Shown one piece after another: positions 23,800 to 28,191 of a stretch of 28,191 bases of DNA. The stretch's first letter is position 1. Each line of letters starts with the position of its first letter. Below the pieces are notes generated by a model. It did no database searches. It saw nothing but the letters and a program-made list of their open reading frames with translations, and was not told where the DNA came from. The DNA is from QHCE01 sp041743105 (GTDB lineage: Bacteria; Actinomycetota; Actinomycetes; Mycobacteriales; QHCE01). The position numbers were made by a program, and so were the translations under genes. The stretch is from positions 1 to 28,191 of the forward strand of contig JBGTNI010000060.1 of NCBI GenBank assembly GCA_041743105.1, given 5' to 3'.

Positions 23800-23965
23800 G
23801 GGCTCGGGGGGCCACCGCGATTCCGCGTCGATAGCGCCGTCCAGGTGATCCAGACCAGCTCGGCGTTGGACCGGTCGCCGCCACGCATGCTTCGAACATC
23901 TACCGCGCCGGCCCGACCTGCAAGCCGTCATCACCTGGCTCAAGAGCTTCGGAGACACGCCCTAG
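23800..23965 (+). pseudogene. IS5-family transposase, C-terminal remnant
   Basis: One frame ends DLQAVITWLKSFGDTP and stops at the TAG of the terminal CTAG, as transposases of this group often run to the very end of the element. Upstream, GPPRF near 23815 may be the conserved GGRPxxF part. Frames are not continuous. This part is less certain than the N-terminal remnant. Confidence 0.45.
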
Positions 23966-24079
23966 GCGCACGGCCTAGCTCTATGTGATGCCGACCGCAG
24001 CGCCAGGCCGGCACGCCTTAGGCCGGGGCAAGTGTCAAAATGTATGTCTTGGTGAGGAACTCGATGGCCACGGCCATAT

Positions 24080-24105
24080 GTTTCTGCGGGCTTCGCCGTG
24101 GGAAT
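24080..24105 (+). promoter_or_regulatory. Possible general-stress sigma promoter (SigB/SigF type)
   Basis: GTTT, 16 bases, then GGGAAT fits the GTTT-N14-17-GGGTAT pattern of actinobacterial SigB/SigF-type factors with one mismatch. It ends about 40 bp before the hemerythrin start, a plausible distance. Hemerythrins in actinobacteria are known members of such regulons. It was found by eye only. Confidence 0.4.
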
Positions 24106-24146
24106 ATTCGATTCTAACGGCAACCACCGCCCACGAGGAGACAACG

Positions 24147-24707
24147 ATGGAACACAGCGAACAGCGAGATGTCATTGCGGTACTGACTGCCGATCATCGT
24201 GAATTCGAGCAGCTTTTCAGCGACTTGGAGACGACCAAGGACCCCGAGCGCCGCCATTTGATCGCCGAGCATGTGATCGCCGATCTGGTCCGTCACTCAG
24301 TCGCCGAAGAGCAGTACCTCTACCCAGCGGTGCGCGGGCATGTAGCCGGAGGCGACGAGATAGCCGACCACGAAACCGAAGAGCACGCCGAAGCTGAGCG
24401 CACGATGAAACAGATCGAGCAGACCGAGACCGGTAGCCAAGAGTTCGACCAATTAGTAAGCCAGCTCATAGCGGAGATCCGCCACCACCTCGACGAAGAA
24501 GAAACCAAACTGTTCCCCAAACTGGCAGCCGCCTGTTCGGTAGCCGAATTGCGTGAACTCGGCGCGAAGGTGGAGTGGGCAAAGAAGCTGGCTCCGACCC
24601 GGCCGCATCCGAGTGCGCCCGATCATCCGCCATTGAACAAGATTCTCGGCCCGGGAATAGGACTAGTGGATCGGGTACGAGACACGTTGACCGGGCGGAA
24701 CAGCTGA
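24147..24707 (+). CDS. Hemerythrin HHE-domain protein
   Basis: 186 residues from ATG 24147 with GAGGAG six bases upstream; the frame is open back to 23985 but lacks a better start. The HHE cation-binding domain covers about 8-140: TADHREFEQLF (first His/Glu), HVIADLVRHSVAEEQYLYP in two steps (His, then His/Glu), DHETEEHAEAE, and IRHHLDEEETKLFP (His-His-x3-Glu). This is a four-helix bundle with a carboxylate-bridged di-iron site that binds O2 or peroxide. The C-terminus is a Pro-rich tail of about 40 residues. Soluble proteins of this kind act in oxidative or stress responses in mycobacteria. A stress-sigma-like promoter lies upstream. Confidence 0.92.
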   Translation: MEHSEQRDVIAVLTADHREFEQLFSDLETTKDPERRHLIAEHVIADLVRHSVAEEQYLYPAVRGHVAGGDEIADHETEEHAEAERTMKQIEQTETGSQEFDQLVSQLIAEIRHHLDEEETKLFPKLAAACSVAELRELGAKVEWAKKLAPTRPHPSAPDHPPLNKILGPGIGLVDRVRDTLTGRNS

Positions 24708-24735
24708 GCACAGCTGCTTGCGGTTGCCCGTCGTG

Positions 24736-25236
24736 CTATGTGTGTGGCACCGCATGTAACAGCACCGGCCCCAAACGGCCATGTTGGATCTCGGCGGTCA
24801 TATACGTGCCGCTGGGCTGCTGTCGTCGATCGGTGGGCGAACCGGGGTTGAGTAGCCGCATTCCGTTAGCGGCAACGCTGTCCCACGGGATGTGACTGTG
24901 GCCGAAGACCAATACACCGGTATCGGGGAAGCGGTTCAGGCAACGAGCTTCACGACCCTGCGCCGATCCTGTGTCATGAACCACGGTAAGTCGAACTCCG
25001 TCTAGGTCGGCGTGGGATACCTCCGGTAGCCGACCTGCGAAATCCGAGCCGTCGTTGTTGCCCACTACCCCGATCACTCGTCGAGCCCGAGACTGTACAA
25101 GATCGAGCAAGGCGGCATCTACCCAGTCTCCGGCGTGCACCACTACGTCAGCAACCTCTACTGCGTCCCATACCTGTTGTGGTAGCTGCCGGGCGCGTTT
25201 GGGGACATGGGTGTCGGAGATCAGCAGCAGGTGCAT
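24736..25236 (-). CDS. YfcE/MJ0936-family metallophosphoesterase
   Basis: 166 residues from ATG 25236 (MHLLLISDTH), 5 bp after the MarR-family stop. An alternative ATG at 25254 overlaps that gene. Calcineurin-like metal motifs appear in order: SDTH (D8, H10), HAGDW, GNND, VVHDTG and GHSHIPW. The about 165-residue length is that of the YfcE/MJ0936 phosphodiesterase group, which hydrolyses simple phosphodiesters with Mn or similar metals in vitro. The natural substrate is unknown. It is the third gene of an operon-like run with a small membrane protein and a MarR regulator, and converges on the hemerythrin gene. Confidence 0.9.
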   Translation of the reverse strand: MHLLLISDTHVPKRARQLPQQVWDAVEVADVVVHAGDWVDAALLDLVQSRARRVIGVVGNNDGSDFAGRLPEVSHADLDGVRLTVVHDTGSAQGREARCLNRFPDTGVLVFGHSHIPWDSVAANGMRLLNPGSPTDRRQQPSGTYMTAEIQHGRLGPVLLHAVPHT

Positions 25237-25241
25237 CGTCG

Positions 25242-25694
25242 CTATTCGTTCCATTCGCTAGGGCCGAGATTGTCGATAAGCCGAGCAATCGTATGCATGA
25301 GCGCACTGATCTCCTGCTCGCTCAGCCCTTGGATGGCTGTCGCGTTTACACGATGCAGCGCCGATATCAGGTGAGGTTCGATTTCGCGGGCGCGTGGGGT
25401 AAGCACCACGTGGATGCGTCGCCGATCAGTTGGATCTGGAACGCGTCGGATGAGTCCGTCGCGTTCCATGCGGTTCAGTGTGCTGGCCATCGTCGGCTGC
25501 TCGATCTGGACCCGTTCGCATAGCTCGGCTTGCGTGAGCCCATCCTGCTCGTATAGCGCCAATAACTGCGCGAACTGTCCGGGGACTACACCCAGCGATT
25601 CGATCTGTTCACGTAAGGCTCGGGCGAATAGTCGAGCGACGTAGTTAATCTGGTATCCCAGCGAAGATCCGCGGGGCAGCGGTGTTTGCTGCAT
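25242..25694 (-). CDS. MarR-family transcriptional regulator
   Basis: 150 residues from ATG 25694; a GTG at 25709 would add five. The winged helix is GQFAQLLALYEQDGLTQAEL in its first part, then CERVQIEQPTMASTLNRMER (recognition helix) and the wing PDPTDRRRIHVVLT, where DxRxxxxxLT is the MarR signature. N- and C-terminal helices form the dimer interface. MarR proteins usually repress their own operon and release DNA on ligand or thiol oxidation; no regulatory Cys pair is present. The gene lies in an operon whose upstream region has a perfect inverted repeat built from SlyA/MarR-like TAGC-NN-GCTA sites, the likely operator. Confidence 0.93.
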   Translation of the reverse strand: MQQTPLPRGSSLGYQINYVARLFARALREQIESLGVVPGQFAQLLALYEQDGLTQAELCERVQIEQPTMASTLNRMERDGLIRRVPDPTDRRRIHVVLTPRAREIEPHLISALHRVNATAIQGLSEQEISALMHTIARLIDNLGPSEWNE

Positions 25695-25715
25695 AGAAAT
25701 CTGCGGCACCGACCT

Positions 25716-25934
25716 TCAGGCTCGAATTCGACGCTGACGTAACAACCTTCGCAGCTTAGGCCATTTCCATAGTGCGATTCCAGATAACACTAGAGTCGGC
25801 AACGCGATCCATCGCACCCCGCTGGTGAACCCAGAGCCCAGCGCCCGTTCGAAGTACACGTAGGCAACCAGAATGGCCGCCGCGATCAAATGAATGAGAC
25901 GCTGCAGGACGCGGATCTGAATGGCTTTAGCCAT
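25716..25934 (-). CDS. Small two-helix membrane protein
   Basis: 72 residues from ATG 25934 with AAAGG upstream. Two predicted membrane helices (LIHLIAAAILVAYVYF and WIALPTLVLSGIALW) are separated by a short loop, with a strongly basic C-terminus (RRLLRQRRIRA) likely inside the cell. I recognise no family. It is first in the operon with the MarR regulator and directly follows the inverted-repeat operator, so it is probably the main gene controlled. Confidence 0.75.
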   Translation of the reverse strand: MAKAIQIRVLQRLIHLIAAAILVAYVYFERALGSGFTSGVRWIALPTLVLSGIALWKWPKLRRLLRQRRIRA

Positions 25935-25953
25935 TGCCGTGGACCTTTCACGA

Positions 25954-25994
25954 TTACATAGCTTGCTATCAAACTGTCATAGCAAGCTATGTAA
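25954..25994. promoter_or_regulatory. Perfect 16-bp inverted repeat, likely MarR operator
   Basis: TTACATAGCTTGCTAT (25954-25969) and its exact reverse complement (25979-25994) flank a 9-base spacer. Each arm holds its own short palindrome (ATAGC-NN-GCTAT), close to the SlyA-type TTAGCAAGCTAA. A TTGACA hexamer on the minus strand (25995-26000) abuts it, a possible -35. It lies 20 bp before the first gene of the MarR operon. Confidence 0.8.
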
Positions 25995-26026
25995 TGTCAA
26001 GAGGTTTGTGTCTGCGGAGGCTGCCA

Positions 26027-27520
26027 CTAGCGCTTCCGACGATCCTTGCGGGTTATGCTCGGCCATTTACGTGCAGGTGTCTTTAGGACTCGGCGATCGC
26101 TTCCAGTCTCAGAGGGAGCGTTGAGCGTATTTCCCAGCGCGTCAAAGACCTCTTGGGACGGCTCGCCAGCCATGATAGCCCGGACGGAGATCCCCACCTG
26201 CTCTGGCGGGACATCCAAATGGTCAGCCAATGCCAACTGGCCAGCGGCCAACGCCTCCGCAGCTACATGTCCCGCTTCGGGAACATATGCGATAACCATG
26301 TCAGATTCAACGTGCCGTACTAGACCCCGATACTGCCTCAGCGTACTGTCCATAAGATTCGCCACGGCACCCACATCGGGCGGTTCGGGACTGACCAGGG
26401 GCAGGCGCCATGCGATCGCTGCCGGTAACCGCGAAGGATTGGCGGCGGCGTAGGCAGCAACCGCTCCGTCGATTACTTCCGGAGACGGACGACCAGTGCG
26501 CGGATCGCAGGTGTTCCGAATGGCATCGAGATACCGTCCTCCCAATGTTGCCGGAGCTCGCGGGACGGCGCGAGCGCTGTGGGCGCTGTTGGCCACGAGC
26601 ACGAGAGTTTCCAGGTCATGCTCAGCTAGCGCAACCGTGCCTTCCGGTGAGTCGAAACCATGATGCGGCCGTCTAGAACCGCAATGCAGCACCGCATGAC
26701 ATAGCCGGCTACCGCCAGGAAGCACCTCGATTGTGTTTGGGTCGAACATAGCTGCATATTCATCGGACACCGGACGTCCACTATCGAAAGCTCGCTGCAA
26801 CAGGGCCATCACGTCTGGTGAATTCGCCAATGCGGCGGCCAGGTCCCTGTCCTGGCCCGCTACTGCGAGCCTCGGATTGTCTAGCGACCCTTGGGCCACA
26901 AGGATGACGTCAGGGGCATACCCGTGAGATAGCCCTGTCGCCTGCTCCTGCAATCGCAATGCCGCACGGTCCAGATAATCCCACGTAAGTGCGGGCCATG
27001 CGCCCTCCGGCGTTGCTACTTCGGTTGCTATGTCGTAGGCACCGGAAGTGGCTATGCTTCCCGGCAGCATCGATGCGAGTTCACGCAGCTCACGCAGGAG
27101 CCTTGCTTCATCGATGGGGGGAAATGAGCTGTATAGAATTTTCCCTTGACTGTCTATAGTAGGAAAGCGGGAAATCGGAATATGTCCTGTTTGGTGTGCG
27201 ACGATTACGATGCTTAATTCGAGGTCTGGTTCACCATCGCCAGAAGGTCTAATTTCTCCAAGGTCGGCTATTAAAGTTTCACCGCCGTAGAAAGGGCCAC
27301 CTCTATGACCGGGCATGTGGCCTGTTATTAACTTGTAGAATTCCCCAGTCTCCGAGGCCTTGAATCTGGAAGGTAGAGAATAATCACCCGGAATTTGTTC
27401 TGTACCACCGCTTGGACCGCTACCTGCCACATGCACATTTAATCCATCGCTGGACGATGAAAAAAGAAAAACATCGAAAGTTTCTGGATTTTCTATTACA
27501 TGCTGCAAAGCCACTCGCAC
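26027..27520 (-). CDS. Unrecognised 497-residue protein
   Basis: Starts at GTG 27520 with GAAGG six bases upstream. No signal peptide or membrane helix is evident. The N-terminal about 150 residues (VFLFSSSSDGLNVHVAGSG onward) are in clearly AT-richer DNA with different codon use from the rest. The C-terminal half has hydrophobic-helical and Ala-rich segments (AIRNTCDPRTGRPSPEVIDG, VAAYAAANPSRLPAAIAWRL, HVAAEALAAGQLALADHLDV) that resemble a DUF4192-like module: actinobacterial proteins with repeated ALADHDLE/VLVAN-type blocks. That assignment is tentative. Here LVLVANSAHSARAVPRAPAT precedes the helical part. It is followed by the MarR operon in the same direction, but the inverted-repeat operator separates them. 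Confidence 0.75.
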   Translation of the reverse strand: MRVALQHVIENPETFDVFLFSSSSDGLNVHVAGSGPSGGTEQIPGDYSLPSRFKASETGEFYKLITGHMPGHRGGPFYGGETLIADLGEIRPSGDGEPDLELSIVIVAHQTGHIPISRFPTIDSQGKILYSSFPPIDEARLLRELRELASMLPGSIATSGAYDIATEVATPEGAWPALTWDYLDRAALRLQEQATGLSHGYAPDVILVAQGSLDNPRLAVAGQDRDLAAALANSPDVMALLQRAFDSGRPVSDEYAAMFDPNTIEVLPGGSRLCHAVLHCGSRRPHHGFDSPEGTVALAEHDLETLVLVANSAHSARAVPRAPATLGGRYLDAIRNTCDPRTGRPSPEVIDGAVAAYAAANPSRLPAAIAWRLPLVSPEPPDVGAVANLMDSTLRQYRGLVRHVESDMVIAYVPEAGHVAAEALAAGQLALADHLDVPPEQVGISVRAIMAGEPSQEVFDALGNTLNAPSETGSDRRVLKTPARKWPSITRKDRRKR

Positions 27521-27541
27521 AGGCTACCTTCAGGCGTCGCC

Positions 27542-27811
27542 CTAGTCCAAGACCACGGCAACGCTGCATGGTGACGATAAGTCGGCACCCAGCCTAGGCA
27601 GATCTGCGTAGGCGCAAAGCCGCAGCAGCTGGGGGCCAATCGTGGTGAGATGTAGGTGATTCTGGATCCAATAGTGCCGAGAAAAATGACCACCATGCGC
27701 ATGCTGCTGGCCTCGTGCCCTCCACATCCGCCGTGTTCGCCGCCCGAGCTCGGTCGCCGCGAGGGCGGCAATCTCGTCGGGTTGTTCCCATCCGGCTGGA
27801 CGGCCTATCAT
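27542..27811 (-). CDS. Possible small protein, unrecognised
   Basis: An open frame from ATG 27811 (MIGRPAGWEQPDEIAALAAT) to a stop at 27542 gives 89 residues, 21 bp upstream of the 497-residue gene on the same strand. Composition is plausible, with an acidic helical start and hydrophobic IGPQLLRLCAYADLP near the end, but there is no strong Shine-Dalgarno and no family match. The rest of 27521-27941 shows no other credible gene; the plus-strand frame there is Pro/Ser/Arg-rich shadow sequence. Confidence 0.27.
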   Translation of the reverse strand: MIGRPAGWEQPDEIAALAATELGRRTRRMWRARGQQHAHGGHFSRHYWIQNHLHLTTIGPQLLRLCAYADLPRLGADLSSPCSVAVVLD

Positions 27812-27941
27812 TGTCGGCAGGCGCTGGAGGGCGCCTCCGGGTTCGCGGGTAGGACAGAGTCCCCCTCCGCAGCAGAGATACCGTCGATGACGATCTCCCT
27901 TCGGCTTGATGCGCGGACCGCGAGCCAGTTCAGGAGACGTC

Positions 27942-28191
27942 ATGTCAGATCTTCCCGCGCGCCCAAATCTCGACCAGCTTCGCCGTCAGGCCAAGGAGCT
28001 GCTCCGAACCGCAAAGAGCGGCGATCCAACGGCCACCGCCCGGATCGCCCCGGTGTCGGATCGACTCATTCTCACTTCCGCGCAGCTTGCCGTTGCCCGC
28101 GAGCACGGCTTCGACAGTTGGCCGAGGCTTATTCACCATGTACAGGCCAGCGGGCTGAAAGGCATTGAGCGTGCGCTTATGCTTGCTGATG
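27942..28191 (+). CDS. Ankyrin-repeat-type protein, N-terminal part, cut by the right edge
   Basis: ATG 27942 is preceded by AGGAG at 27932. The visible 83 residues are LPARPNLDQLRRQAKELLRT, a short Lys/Asp stretch, VSDRLILTSAQLAVAREHGF and SWPRLIHHV. This is the typical N-terminal module of a family of actinobacterial and other bacterial ankyrin-repeat proteins, which continue with ankyrin repeats. The repeats themselves would lie beyond the window, so the call rests on the N-terminal signature alone. Confidence 0.75.
   Translation, partial: MSDLPARPNLDQLRRQAKELLRTAKSGDPTATARIAPVSDRLILTSAQLAVAREHGFDSWPRLIHHVQASGLKGIERALMLAD

Larger units (their letters stand above)
23125..23965. mobile_element. 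IS5-like element relic with perfect 17-bp terminal repeats and an antisense passenger gene
   Basis: CTAGGGCGTGTCTCCGA at 23125-23141 is the exact reverse complement of 23949-23965. IS5-group elements duplicate a YTAR/CTAG target, so the outer CTAG at each end is probably the target duplication and the inverted repeat proper is 13 bp. The total of 841 bp is normal for this group. Inside, only the first third (23176-about 23375) and the last part (to 23965) of the transposase can be read, both damaged. The middle holds an NTF2-like gene on the minus strand. Confidence 0.82.

Noticed and set aside
27656..28168. 170-codon plus-strand frame overlapping the ankyrin-type gene start
   Set aside because: It is Arg/Ser/Pro-rich and out of frame with the well-supported ATG at 27942, which has an AGGAG and a recognisable N-terminal module.

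Overview
The window is GC-rich, densely coded DNA with many GTG starts, frequent 4-bp ATGA/GTGA overlaps and typical actinobacterial families: an FHA-FtsK/SpoIIIE ATPase, a Tad pilus cluster with small TadE/TadG-like proteins, DUF6318-like and PadR proteins. It most likely comes from a mycelial or related actinomycete chromosome; I cannot place it below phylum or class. No rRNA, tRNA or CRISPR array is visible.

Layout. (1) 1-8903, minus strand: an FHA-FtsK/SpoIIIE ATPase running off the left edge, an AlbA_2/HATPase-type regulator, a PHP-SMC-like (TrlF-like) ATPase translationally coupled to it, and an unrecognised gene split by a frameshift. (2) 9028-15772, plus strand: a Tad/type IVc pilus cluster (TadA ATPase, TadB and TadC membrane platform, a small pilin-position membrane protein, two TadE-type pseudopilins, a TadG-like protein), followed by a membrane-anchored DUF6318-like protein and a secreted PKD-domain protein. 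TadZ/CpaE and a prepilin peptidase are not in the window. (3) 15791-18518: four exact-period 23-bp repeats upstream of an AAA_14/DUF4143 ATPase, then a PadR regulator and a DUF3800 protein. (4) 18800-23128: nrdA-nrdB. The small subunit has Phe at the usual radical-Tyr position and every other ligand of a Chlamydia-type class Ic (Mn/Fe) enzyme. A NrdR-like box lies upstream and a long nested hairpin lies between the genes. (5) 23125-23965: an IS5-like relic with perfect 17-bp ends sits on the nrdB stop codon. Its transposase core is replaced by an antisense NTF2-like gene. (6) 24080-25994: a hemerythrin gene with a possible general-stress-sigma promoter, facing a MarR operon (small membrane protein, MarR, phosphoesterase) whose upstream region carries a perfect 16-bp inverted repeat. 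(7) 26027-end: an unrecognised 497-residue protein, a weak small ORF, and the start of an ankyrin-type protein.

The observation that links genes is a motif matching the DnaA box (AGTTATCCACAG, three exact copies plus two variants). It sits in the gap before the FtsK gene, the PHP ATPase, the divergent frameshifted gene/tadA pair, the pilin-position gene and the DUF6318-like gene. It may tie regions 1 and 2 into one regulatory set. The strongest candidates for undescribed biology are this motif set, the coupled PHP-SMC/AlbA_2 pair, the 23-bp repeat array before the DUF4143 ATPase, the nrdA-nrdB hairpin and the gene-carrying IS relic.
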